DNA of 64,000 bases from Winogradskyella psychrotolerans (GTDB lineage Bacteria > Bacteroidota > Bacteroidia > Flavobacteriales > Flavobacteriaceae), in NCBI RefSeq assembly GCF_018860545.1, contig NZ_JAHKPN010000027.1, forward strand, positions 1 to 64,000, in the 5' to 3' direction. The position numbers and the translations under genes are program-made. The notes beneath the pieces were generated by a model that was given only the letters and a program-made list of their open reading frames with translations, was not told the DNA's origin and ran no database searches. Every line of letters begins with the position of its first letter. Position 1 is the stretch's first letter. Below are positions 45,890 through 53,905 of the stretch, piece by piece.

Positions 45890-45897
45890 TATTTTTG
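45890..45897 (+). promoter_or_regulatory. Possible -7 box before first M28 peptidase
   Basis: TATTTTTG matches TAnnTTTG and lies 18 nt before the ATG at 45916. It falls inside an imperfect inverted repeat (TTTCAGCAAA / TTTTGCTGAAA, 45874-45904), which might bind a regulator or limit readthrough. Confidence 0.4.
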
Positions 45898-45915
45898 CTG
45901 AAATCAATTAGTTAC

Positions 45916-46947
45916 ATGAAAGTATTTTATGCTTCTGTTCTGCTTTTTGTTGGTTCTTGTGCCACAATTAGACATAGTGAGAAAATTAATAACCTCAAAA
46001 ACAGCATTTCTTTTAAAGATAAAACTGTTGTTACATCGTATTTAAATACCATTACATCCGAAGAATTAAAAACGCATGTCGTAGAAGTCTCTTCAGATAA
46101 GTATAATGGTAGGAAGACAGGAGAAGAAGGTCATAATTTAGTATGCAATTACATCAGAGCACAGTACAAAACGGATAGTATTAGTGCCCCAAAATCTAAT
46201 CCTGATTATTTTCAAATGGTGCCCAAAGAGAATTTACCGGATAATTTAAATGATTCACAAAACGTTATAGCCTATATTGAAGGATCTATATTTCCAGACG
46301 AATATGTTTATATTACTGCTCATTCAGATCACGAAGGCATTAAAAACGGTGAAATTTATAATGGGGCCGATGACAATGGTTCTGGTACTGCTGCCGTTTT
46401 AGAAATTGCAGAGGCTTTTATACAAGCGACCAAAGATGGTCATCCTCCTAAACGAAGCATTGTTTTTCTTCATGTTACAGCAGAAGAAGTTGGTTTATAT
46501 GGTTCTAGATTCTATACAGAATACCCAATATTTCCTTTGGAAAACGCAGTAGCTACTTTAAATATAGATATGATTGGTCGTATTGACAAAAGACATAACG
46601 ACAATGAAAACTACATCTATCTCATTGGATCAGATAGAATGAGCTCTGAACTCTATTATATTGCAGAACAAGCGAACACGACGTTTACCGATCTTCATCT
46701 CGATTATAAATATAATGAGGATAGCGATCCTAATAAATATTATTATCGGTCAGACCACTACAATTTTGCATTAAAAGACATCCCTGTCATTTTCTTTTTT
46801 AATGGTGAACACGAAGATTATACAAAACCCACAGATACTGCAGAAAAAATTAATTATCCGTTATTAGCAAAGCGCACCAAATTAATATTTGCTACAGCTT
46901 GGTATTTAGCCAATTCTGACACACGACTAAAGAAAGAAATTATCTGA
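45916..46947 (+). CDS. M28-family metallopeptidase lipoprotein (short form)
   Basis: The 343-aa protein starts at ATG 45916 with lipobox 'LLFVGSC'. It has the zinc ligands of M28: His-Asp in 'ITAHSDHEG', Asp in 'NGADDNGSGT', catalytic Glu-Glu in 'VTAEEVGLYGSR', Asp in 'LNIDMIGR' and a final His in 'YRSDHYNF'. It lacks the PA domain of its neighbour at 47082. It probably acts as an aminopeptidase on peptides at the cell surface or in the periplasm. Confidence 0.9.
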   Translation: MKVFYASVLLFVGSCATIRHSEKINNLKNSISFKDKTVVTSYLNTITSEELKTHVVEVSSDKYNGRKTGEEGHNLVCNYIRAQYKTDSISAPKSNPDYFQMVPKENLPDNLNDSQNVIAYIEGSIFPDEYVYITAHSDHEGIKNGEIYNGADDNGSGTAAVLEIAEAFIQATKDGHPPKRSIVFLHVTAEEVGLYGSRFYTEYPIFPLENAVATLNIDMIGRIDKRHNDNENYIYLIGSDRMSSELYYIAEQANTTFTDLHLDYKYNEDSDPNKYYYRSDHYNFALKDIPVIFFFNGEHEDYTKPTDTAEKINYPLLAKRTKLIFATAWYLANSDTRLKKEII

Positions 46948-47081
46948 TGTTAAAATTTGTTAAAAGAAACTAGACCAAACATAAAGCCTATTCTATTTTT
47001 GTAATTTTAAAGCTAATTTTATTTGAAGGTATCATTGAAATTACCTTCCTTTCACACTAACTATCCAATAACTTTCTTTAC

Positions 47082-48665
47082 ATGAAAAAATCGCTACTAT
47101 TAGGTGTTGCATTCGCAATAGTAACAAGTTGTGGCACCTCTTCAAAAAGCAGTGCAAACACAACTCAAACGAATATATCAGAACAAATAGATCCTTCTGT
47201 ATATGCTTCTACAATAACTTCGGCTGAATTAAAAACCATGTTATACAAGTACGCTTCAGATGAATTTGAAGGTAGAGATACAGGTGCAAAAGGACAAAAA
47301 ATGGCTGTAGAGTACTTAAAGCAGAAGTATATTGATATGAACATCCCTACTCCATTAGGTGGTGATGATTATTTTCAAGAAGTGCCATTAGAAAAACAGA
47401 AGGTTGCTAAAGCTAAATTAACCGTTAACGGAGATGTTTTTAAGAGTTTCGAAGATCAGATTGTTTTAATGGTTTCTAATGATGTTGATACGACTATAAA
47501 GAATATCGTTTACGTAGGTTACGGTATCGACGATGAGAACTATTCAGATTATAAAACTATTGATGTTAAAGGAAAATATGTTCTTGCTAAATCAGGAGAG
47601 CCTAAAGACACTGGAGGTAATTTTGTTACTTCTGGTACAACCGACGCTACAAAATGGACTAATGGACGTCAATCCTTATCTAGTAAACGAGAAGCTGCCA
47701 TAGCCAATGGAGCTCTAGGACTCATTTATATGGATGGTGATTTATTTTCAAGATATTCTAATTTTTATCAACGTCAAGCAGAATCAGGAGTAGCAGGTCG
47801 TTTGTCCTTAAAAACCAATGACAACGGACTTATTATGCTCATGATAAATGAAACCTTAGGTAAAGCGCTACATGCGTCAATTATTGAAGAATCTACTCCT
47901 AAAGAAATAGAAACAAATGTTACCTTAGAGATTGAAAACAAATCTGAATCAATCACTTCAGAGAATGTTGTAGCCTATATAAAAGGTTCTGAAAGGCCAG
48001 ATGAAATCGTTGTGTTATCAGCTCATTTAGATCACGAAGGCATAAAAAATGGAGAAATTTATAACGGCGCAGACGACGATGGTTCTGGCACTGTAGCGAT
48101 TTTAGAAATTGCACAGGCTTTTAAAGCCGCAGAAAAAGCAGGACATGGACCAAAACGCTCTATTTTATTTTTACACGTTACCGGCGAAGAAAAAGGGCTT
48201 TTAGGATCGAGACACTACACCGATAATGACCCCATTTTTCCTTTGGAAGATACCGTAGCCGACCTAAATATTGATATGATTGGAAGAACCGATCCTGAGC
48301 GTACTATTGGAACAAGAAATTATGTATATTTAATAGGTAGTGATAAACTTAGTACCGATTTACATAACCTATCTGAAGATGTAAATAGCAAGTATACAAA
48401 TTTGGAATTGGATTATAAATTCAATGCTGAAGATGATCCTAATCGTTTTTATTACAGATCGGATCATTACAACTTTGCTAAAAATAATATTCCGGTTATA
48501 TTTTATTTTAATGGCACTCACGCTGATTACCATAAACCTTCTGATACACCAGATAAAATTGAATATGATTTATTAGAAACCAGAGCAAAACTCGTTTTCT
48601 ACACAGCCTGGGAAGTGGCTAATAGAGACCAACGACTAGTGGTTGATAAAGCAGTTACGGAATAA
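47082..48665 (+). CDS. M28-family metallopeptidase lipoprotein with PA domain
   Basis: The 527-aa protein has lipobox 'AIVTSC', a protease-associated (PA) insertion (about residues 130-260; 'VYVGYGIDDENYSDY') and the M28 catalytic region with zinc ligands in 'LSAHLDHEG', 'NGADDDGSGT', 'VTGEEKGLLGSR', 'LNIDMIGR' and 'YRSDHYNF'. The catalytic half resembles the preceding peptidase closely, so they look like an old tandem duplication in which the short form lacks or lost the PA region. A terminator follows its stop. Confidence 0.92.
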   Translation: MKKSLLLGVAFAIVTSCGTSSKSSANTTQTNISEQIDPSVYASTITSAELKTMLYKYASDEFEGRDTGAKGQKMAVEYLKQKYIDMNIPTPLGGDDYFQEVPLEKQKVAKAKLTVNGDVFKSFEDQIVLMVSNDVDTTIKNIVYVGYGIDDENYSDYKTIDVKGKYVLAKSGEPKDTGGNFVTSGTTDATKWTNGRQSLSSKREAAIANGALGLIYMDGDLFSRYSNFYQRQAESGVAGRLSLKTNDNGLIMLMINETLGKALHASIIEESTPKEIETNVTLEIENKSESITSENVVAYIKGSERPDEIVVLSAHLDHEGIKNGEIYNGADDDGSGTVAILEIAQAFKAAEKAGHGPKRSILFLHVTGEEKGLLGSRHYTDNDPIFPLEDTVADLNIDMIGRTDPERTIGTRNYVYLIGSDKLSTDLHNLSEDVNSKYTNLELDYKFNAEDDPNRFYYRSDHYNFAKNNIPVIFYFNGTHADYHKPSDTPDKIEYDLLETRAKLVFYTAWEVANRDQRLVVDKAVTE

Positions 48666-48683
48666 ATAAACGCCACCAAATAC

Positions 48684-48720
48684 AAAAAAAGGTCCTTCAT
48701 CTAATTGGGGGACCTTTTTT
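48684..48720 (+). terminator. Terminator after PA-M28 peptidase
   Basis: The stem AAAAAAGGTCC / GGACCTTTTTT lies about 20 bp past the peptidase stop and ends in a T run. Confidence 0.85.
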
Positions 48721-48737
48721 ACTTTTAAGTATATAAA

Positions 48738-48800
48738 CAAAGTTCCTCTGTTGAGAGAAGCTTCGTAATTTGGGTAGAAGACCAGGTTTAGTTCAACTGC
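48738..48800 (-). pseudogene. Decayed 3' end of a tRNA-His gene with old terminator
   Basis: The sequence repeats, in the same orientation and 116 bp away, the 3' third and terminator arm of the tRNA-His gene: 'GAGAAGCTT' and 'GGGTAGAAGACC' here versus 'GAGAAGCTT' and 'GGGTGGAAGACC' there. About 30 of 37 bases match in the best part. The 5' two-thirds are missing and the T-arm is broken, so it cannot make a tRNA. It is either a decayed tandem tRNA-His copy or the scar of an integration event at the tRNA 3' end. Confidence 0.6.
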
Positions 48801-48850
48801 ACTCAGTATAAACCTCTCACCCTATTTTAAATCATTATATTTCATTGTAC

Positions 48851-48880
48851 AAAAAAAGCTTCTCTTTTCAGAGAAGCTTT
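48851..48880 (-). terminator. Terminator after tRNA-His
   Basis: On the minus strand a strong hairpin (AAAGCTTCTC / GAGAAGCTTT) is followed by a T run, 8 bases past the mature 3' end of tRNA-His. Confidence 0.85.
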
Positions 48881-48888
48881 GTATTCTG

Positions 48889-48963
48889 GGTGGAAGACCG
48901 GGTTCGAACCGGCGACTTTCGGTACCACAAACCGACGCTCTAACCAGCTGAGCTACAACCACC
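48889..48963 (-). tRNA. tRNA-His (anticodon GUG)
   Basis: The minus strand folds into a cloverleaf with D-stem GCTC, anticodon loop TTGTGGT (anticodon GTG), T-loop TTCGAAC and discriminator C73 with a G at -1, the pair that marks tRNA-His. The acceptor strands GTGGTTG and CTTCCAC leave two adjacent U-U mismatches at 5:68 and 6:67, unusual for a working tRNA. The rest of the gap 48666-49022 holds the terminators and the decayed copy. Confidence 0.93.
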
Positions 48964-49022
48964 ATTTTAAATTGGATTGCAAAGATAATTTATTTGTTAT
49001 CTCTTGCAAATAGTTTTTGAAA

Positions 49023-49751
49023 TTATTTTAAATCAAATAACGATTCTACTGCTACAAATCGCTCAACAGTATAACCCTCAGCATGTTCCACACCAATTAA
49101 TCTCCCTAAATTTCTTGCGCGGTAATCAACGCTGTCTGTGAAATTCTTGCTAGAAATCGGAGTTTCAGGCTCTTTACTATTGGGATCAAAAAATTGGGTT
49201 TGATAAGCTAAGACAGATGCTACCTTCTTATCCATAAAACCAGAGACGTCTACAACGACATCTGGTTCAATATCTTTCCATTGTATATAATGATAAACGA
49301 CTTTAGGTCTCCATTGTGCTTGTGATTGATTGTCATCACCATAAAAGGTTTCAATTTTTTTTAAGCCACTTAAAAAACAAGCATCACTCACTAATTGACT
49401 TCCTTTTGGGTGATCAATATGTCTATCGTCAATGGCATTACAAATAACTATTTCGGGTTGGTAAAAGCGAATCATCTTTATAATTTCGAGTTGATGCGTT
49501 TTATCATTCATAAAGAAACCATCCGCAAACCGCATATTAATTCTAGAATGAACCCCTAAAATTTTAGCCGCATTGAAAGCTTCTTCATCACGTGTTTCAG
49601 CTGTTCCTCTTGTTCCTAGTTCTCCTCTCGTTAAATCTATAATTCCTACTTTCTTTCCTTTTGAAACTTCTTTTGCTAATGTTGCACCGCAGCCTAATTC
49701 AACATCGTCTGGATGTGCACCAATAGCTAGTATATCTAATTTAATCTGCAT
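49023..49751 (-). CDS. bshB1: Bacillithiol biosynthesis deacetylase BshB1
   Basis: The 242-aa PIG-L/LmbE-type zinc deacetylase has 'AIGAHPDDVELGCGATL' (HPDD zinc site), 'DLTRGELGTRGT' and the distal 'DDRHIDHPKG' His pair. The sequence matches the BshB1 branch, which removes the acetyl group from GlcNAc-malate in bacillithiol synthesis. Length is typical. No other bsh gene lies in the window. Bacillithiol is the usual low-molecular-weight thiol in many Bacteroidota. Confidence 0.93.
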   Translation of the reverse strand: MQIKLDILAIGAHPDDVELGCGATLAKEVSKGKKVGIIDLTRGELGTRGTAETRDEEAFNAAKILGVHSRINMRFADGFFMNDKTHQLEIIKMIRFYQPEIVICNAIDDRHIDHPKGSQLVSDACFLSGLKKIETFYGDDNQSQAQWRPKVVYHYIQWKDIEPDVVVDVSGFMDKKVASVLAYQTQFFDPNSKEPETPISSKNFTDSVDYRARNLGRLIGVEHAEGYTVERFVAVESLFDLK

Positions 49752-49985
49752 ATGTATAGTATTTAAATAAGGTCAAAGAACATCAAAATCGTCTTTATAT
49801 TCTGACAGACAATCTCAATTAGAGATGTTTTATGCTCATTTTATTCATTTCTAGATATCAAAAATATTAAAAAGAAGATAGAATATCACGTTCTTTTTAA
49901 TTCGCAAACGGTTTCGATTGAATTAATCCATTTTTTATTCAAAAATGAGTAGTCATAATTGAAAAATCCTCAATACTTCCAAAGT

Positions 49986-50029
49986 ATGACTTTCGTCATA
50001 AAAAACACCCTATATAGACTATAACTTTA
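49986..50029 (+). promoter_or_regulatory. CRP/FNR-like operator and -7 box (site 5, pckA region)
   Basis: The operator ATGACTTTCGTCAT (49986-49999) is a perfect inverted repeat in its arms. The -7 box is TAACTTTA (50022-50029). Centre-to-box distance is 29.5 bp. The first ATG downstream is that of the 64-codon frame at 50056; pckA begins at 50254. The gap 49752-49985 to the left is AT-rich with no other feature seen. Confidence 0.75.
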
Positions 50030-50055
50030 CAGTATCAAAAAATGATAAAGTCCTT

Positions 50056-50250
50056 ATGACCTTAATGTTACCTGAAATAATTATTACGACTCCTCTATTT
50101 AATATGAGACAATTTATAACAGGCAGTATTGCAATTAACGTCTTTTTTAATTTACTTTTTTTAGGACTATTAAACGAAAAAATCATACTAAATAATAGTG
50201 CCATTAAAATGGCCATATTAAAAAACAATTTGGAATTAAAAACTATTTAA
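50056..50250 (+). CDS. Possible small membrane protein or leader peptide before pckA
   Basis: The 64-codon open frame contains one hydrophobic stretch ('ITGSIAINVFFNLLFLGLL') and no recognised motif. Support comes from position: its ATG is 63.5 bp past the centre of site 5, the same distance as the starts of proven-looking regulon genes, and its stop is 3 bp before the pckA ATG. It may instead be an untranslated leader. No homologue comes to mind. Confidence 0.4.
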   Translation: MTLMLPEIIITTPLFNMRQFITGSIAINVFFNLLFLGLLNEKIILNNSAIKMAILKNNLELKTI

Positions 50251-50253
50251 ATC

Positions 50254-51891
50254 ATGGAAACGTTATTAAACAATTCAATTATGAAAACTAGAGACCTAAC
50301 AAAGTACGGACTGAAAGACACCAAAGCCCATTGGAATCTTTCACCTGAAGAATTACAACGTATTACTGTTGAAAAAGGCATGGGGAAAGAAACAGCTAAT
50401 GGTACACTTGCTGTCAATACAGGTAAATATACTGGACGTTCACCTCAAGACCGTTTTATAGTAAAAGACGATTACACAGCAAATAAAGTATGGTGGGGTA
50501 AAACCAATAAAGCTATTTCTCCTGATAATTTTGATAAATTACAAGAAGAAATCACCAAATATCTAAGCAACAAAGAAATCTATGTTAGAGATGCTTACGT
50601 TTGTGCTGATCCTGAATACAAAACCAATGTTAGAACGGTTACTGAATTACCATGGTCAAACATGTTTACTTACAATATGTTTTTAAGATCTGATGAATCT
50701 GAATTAGAAAATTTTAAAGAAGATTGGTTAGTACTTTGTGCGCCAGGCTATGAAGCACCAGATCCAAAAGCTGTTGGTTTACGCCAAGGAAACTTCTCTA
50801 TCTTAAACTTTACTAAGAAAATTGCTTTAGTCGGAGGTTCTGCTTATACAGGTGAAATTAAAAAAGGAATTTTCTCTTCATTAAACTTTATTCTTCCTGT
50901 TGAAAGAGATGTTTTACCAATGCACTGTTCAGCCAATGTTGGTGAAGATGGTGATACTGCTATTTTCTTTGGATTATCAGGAACTGGAAAAACAACGTTA
51001 TCTGCCGACCCTAAACGTAAGTTAATTGGTGATGATGAACACGGTTGGACAGCAGAAAACAACATCTTTAATTTTGAAGGGGGTTGTTATGCAAAAGTTA
51101 TTGACTTATCAGAAGAAAAAGAACCAGACATTTTTAGAGCGGTTAGACCAGGTGCTATCTTAGAGAACGTCGTTTTTAAAGACAACGGTGAAGTTGATTA
51201 TTTAGACAGTAGTATTACACAAAATACACGTGTAAGTTACCCTATTTATCATATTGATAATATTCAGGAACCATCTTATGCTGGTAACCCAAAAAATATT
51301 TTCTTCTTAACTGCAGATGCATTTGGTGTATTACCTCCAGTGTCTAAGTTAACACCAGGACAAGCAGCTTACCACTTTATTTCTGGTTACACCGCTAAAG
51401 TAGCAGGTACAGAAGCAGGTATTACTGAACCAGTTCCATCATTCTCTGCATGTTTTGGTGAACCATTTATGCCATTACACCCAACAGTTTATGCTGAGAT
51501 GTTAAGTAAAAAAATGCAAGATGCAGGTGTAAATGTTTGGTTAATAAATACAGGCTGGAGTGCAGGACCTTACGGAGTGGGATCTCGTATAAAATTAAAA
51601 TATACAAGAGCTATGATTACCGCTATTTTAGATGGACAATTAGACAATGTTGAATTTGAGCAACATCCAATCTTCGGATTATTTATGCCAAAATCATGTC
51701 CTAATGTTCCTCAAGAGATACTAGACCCAATGAATACATGGGAAAATAAAGCGCAATACATCAGCAAATCCATTCAATTAGCACATTCATTCCACTTGAA
51801 TTTTGAAAAATTTGCAAGCGAAGCTTCAGAACAAATTATTGAAGGAGGTCCATTAATTGATGAGCACCATCATTTACACGATCACATTTAA
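50254..51891 (+). CDS. pckA: ATP-dependent phosphoenolpyruvate carboxykinase
   Basis: The 545-aa protein has the PckA substrate motif 'TGRSPQDRF', the P-loop 'GLSGTGKTTLSADPKRKLIG' followed by the metal-binding 'DDEHGW', and 'NTRVSYPIYHI'. ATG 50254 gives ten extra residues before the usual 'MKTRDLTKYG' start at 50281; either is possible. It converts oxaloacetate plus ATP to PEP, or in fermenting Bacteroidota runs in the carboxylating direction toward succinate. Site 5 and the long leader suggest control by the receiver-CRP system, consistent with a low-oxygen role. A strong terminator follows. Confidence 0.96.
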   Translation: METLLNNSIMKTRDLTKYGLKDTKAHWNLSPEELQRITVEKGMGKETANGTLAVNTGKYTGRSPQDRFIVKDDYTANKVWWGKTNKAISPDNFDKLQEEITKYLSNKEIYVRDAYVCADPEYKTNVRTVTELPWSNMFTYNMFLRSDESELENFKEDWLVLCAPGYEAPDPKAVGLRQGNFSILNFTKKIALVGGSAYTGEIKKGIFSSLNFILPVERDVLPMHCSANVGEDGDTAIFFGLSGTGKTTLSADPKRKLIGDDEHGWTAENNIFNFEGGCYAKVIDLSEEKEPDIFRAVRPGAILENVVFKDNGEVDYLDSSITQNTRVSYPIYHIDNIQEPSYAGNPKNIFFLTADAFGVLPPVSKLTPGQAAYHFISGYTAKVAGTEAGITEPVPSFSACFGEPFMPLHPTVYAEMLSKKMQDAGVNVWLINTGWSAGPYGVGSRIKLKYTRAMITAILDGQLDNVEFEQHPIFGLFMPKSCPNVPQEILDPMNTWENKAQYISKSIQLAHSFHLNFEKFASEASEQIIEGGPLIDEHHHLHDHI

Positions 51892-51905
51892 TATTTCCAT
51901 GACTG

Positions 51906-51936
51906 AAAAAGAGCCCTAATTAGGGCTCTTTTTTTA
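51906..51936 (+). terminator. Terminator after pckA
   Basis: Perfect stem AGAGCCCTAATTAGGGCTCT with T run, 14 bp past the pckA stop. Confidence 0.92.
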
Positions 51937-51947
51937 TTCACATACAT

Positions 51948-52643
51948 ATGAAAACCCTCTTATCTATTATTCTCATTTTGCTTTTAACGCAAACTCAACT
52001 AACTGCCCAAAATACAGCTGAAGATTATTTAGGGGCTTGGTATACTTTGGGTATTAACCATAAATTTACGGAACACTTCAGTATCACTCCTTATGCAGAA
52101 TTACATCTTTATGAAACCGCTTCAAATTATAATTTAACCTTTGCTAGTCTTTCAGGAAATTATCATTTTAAACCTAACCAAACTATAAGTATTGCTTACG
52201 CTTTTTTAGATATTGATAGCGTTATAGATGAAGACAACCAACCCAACACCAAAGAAAACCGCATCTATGAGCAATATAGTTACCTACACAAAACAGGAAG
52301 GTTTAGTATTCAACATCGTTTTAGATTGGAGCAGCGCTTTTTAAAATTAGCAGACCAACATAACATGCAGAATAGATTGCGTTATCGATTGGGTCTAGAA
52401 TATCCAATTAACACGACTTTATTTTTAGCTTTAAAAGATGAGCCGTTTGTAAACTTTCAGGATCAAGTATTTCATGAAAATCGTTTTTTTATAGGAGTCG
52501 GAATCCATATCTTAAAAAACACGCAACTTGAAGTTGATTACTTTAAGCATCACATTAATAAAAACAATCTTAATCGTATACAGATAAGTATCACTATCAA
52601 CACTAACTCAAAACCACCTAAGACTATTTCAACGCCTTTATAG
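51948..52643 (+). CDS. DUF2490 family beta-barrel-like protein
   Basis: The 231-aa protein has a signal peptide (cleavage near 'LTAQN') and the DUF2490 opening 'DYLGAWYTLGINHKFTEHFSITPYAELH', then alternating beta strands typical of a small outer-membrane barrel. The function of the family is unknown. Its 3' end overlaps the opposite-strand PLP-enzyme gene by 20 bases, so the two transcripts converge. Confidence 0.85.
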   Translation: MKTLLSIILILLLTQTQLTAQNTAEDYLGAWYTLGINHKFTEHFSITPYAELHLYETASNYNLTFASLSGNYHFKPNQTISIAYAFLDIDSVIDEDNQPNTKENRIYEQYSYLHKTGRFSIQHRFRLEQRFLKLADQHNMQNRLRYRLGLEYPINTTLFLALKDEPFVNFQDQVFHENRFFIGVGIHILKNTQLEVDYFKHHINKNNLNRIQISITINTNSKPPKTISTPL

Positions 52644-53775
52644 CCTGATTAATATCGCGTTTTAAATCCTTAGTTTCTTCTATCCCCACTGAAAAACGAA
52701 TTAATTGATTGGTGATTCCAACAGCATCACGCTCGTCTTGTGTGAGTAAAGCATGCGAAGTTAAATATGGAGATAGCATGGTGCTTTCTACTCCCGCTAA
52801 ACTCATAGATGATTTAATCAATTTTAATTGTTTTTGAAACTGAAGTGCATCTATATCGTCCGTTAATTCAAAAGATAGCATCGCACCAAATCCACGCATT
52901 TGAGATTTAGCTAATTTATAATCGGGATGCGACTTTAAACCTGGATAGTATACTTTAGAAACTTTAGGATGCTTCTCTAACCATTTGGCCAACTTCATGG
53001 CATTTTTAGTTTGTGCTTTTACACGCAAGCCTAAAGTTTTCATGCTACGTTCTAACATCCAAACCGTCATATCACTTAGGTTTCCTCCTAGATTTTTACC
53101 AACATTCCAAATACGTTCTATATGTTCATTAGAACTTGCCACAGCACCAGCTAAAATATCACTATGACCACCAAAATATTTTGTAGCAGAATGCATCACC
53201 ATATCAATACCTAAGTCCATTGGGTTCTGATTTACAGGTGAAGCAAACGTATTATCGATTGACGTTAATATACCTTTCGATTTTCCCAGTTGAGCAATGG
53301 CATTTATATCTGTAATTGTTAATAATGGGTTTGAAGGTGTTTCAATATGAATCAATTTTGTATTGGGTTGAATTGCAGCTTCAAAATCCTCAACGTTATA
53401 ACCATTGGTAAAGGTGTACTCAATGCCGTATTTTGGAAATTCTTCTTTAATAAAATTTAAGGTACCACCATACAAGGTGTTTTGAACCACTAAATGATCG
53501 CCTTGTTTTAAAAATGCTAAAAACATGGTGCTTATTGCCGCCATACCCGAACCGAAAATCAATGCAGCGTCCGTGTGTTCTAAAGCGGCAATTTTTTTAG
53601 ATAAATGTTCTTGATTTGGCGTGTTAAAATAACGCGGGTATCGTTTTACATCAACATCTAAAAACTCGTAAGACGAGCTTAAATACATTGGCGACACGGC
53701 ACCTTTAAATTGTTCATCTTTTACTTCGCCAATATGTGTACAAATGGTATTTAAACCTAAATTTTTATTGCTCAT
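52624..53775 (-). CDS. PLP-dependent Cys/Met metabolism enzyme
   Basis: The 383-aa protein belongs to the cystathionine gamma-synthase/gamma-lyase fold. Lys199 in 'MHSATKYFGGHSDI' should bind PLP; 'SGMAAIST' and 'DNTFASP' are also typical. Substrates may be O-acyl-homoserine, cystathionine or methionine; the sequence alone does not decide. A TAAATTTA box at 53795-53802 may drive it. Confidence 0.9.
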   Translation of the reverse strand: MSNKNLGLNTICTHIGEVKDEQFKGAVSPMYLSSSYEFLDVDVKRYPRYFNTPNQEHLSKKIAALEHTDAALIFGSGMAAISTMFLAFLKQGDHLVVQNTLYGGTLNFIKEEFPKYGIEYTFTNGYNVEDFEAAIQPNTKLIHIETPSNPLLTITDINAIAQLGKSKGILTSIDNTFASPVNQNPMDLGIDMVMHSATKYFGGHSDILAGAVASSNEHIERIWNVGKNLGGNLSDMTVWMLERSMKTLGLRVKAQTKNAMKLAKWLEKHPKVSKVYYPGLKSHPDYKLAKSQMRGFGAMLSFELTDDIDALQFQKQLKLIKSSMSLAGVESTMLSPYLTSHALLTQDERDAVGITNQLIRFSVGIEETKDLKRDINQAIKALK

Positions 53776-53905
53776 AATAGAATTTTAAGAGTTGTAAATT
53801 TACTAAAAATGGCTGCAACTTATCAGAAACCTAAAACAAAAATTGGGTGATAAATACGCATATTCATCAACCAATTTTAGACTAATTTTTTAAAGTCTTA
53901 ACTTA

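Noticed and set aside
45869..45904. Inverted repeat before the first M28 peptidase taken as a terminator
   Set aside because: There is no T run on the forward strand and it contains a good -7 box; a regulatory role is more likely.
50019..50228. A 69-codon minus-strand frame before pckA
   Set aside because: It lies opposite the predicted regulon transcript, has no promoter or family, and looks like a shadow of AT-rich DNA.
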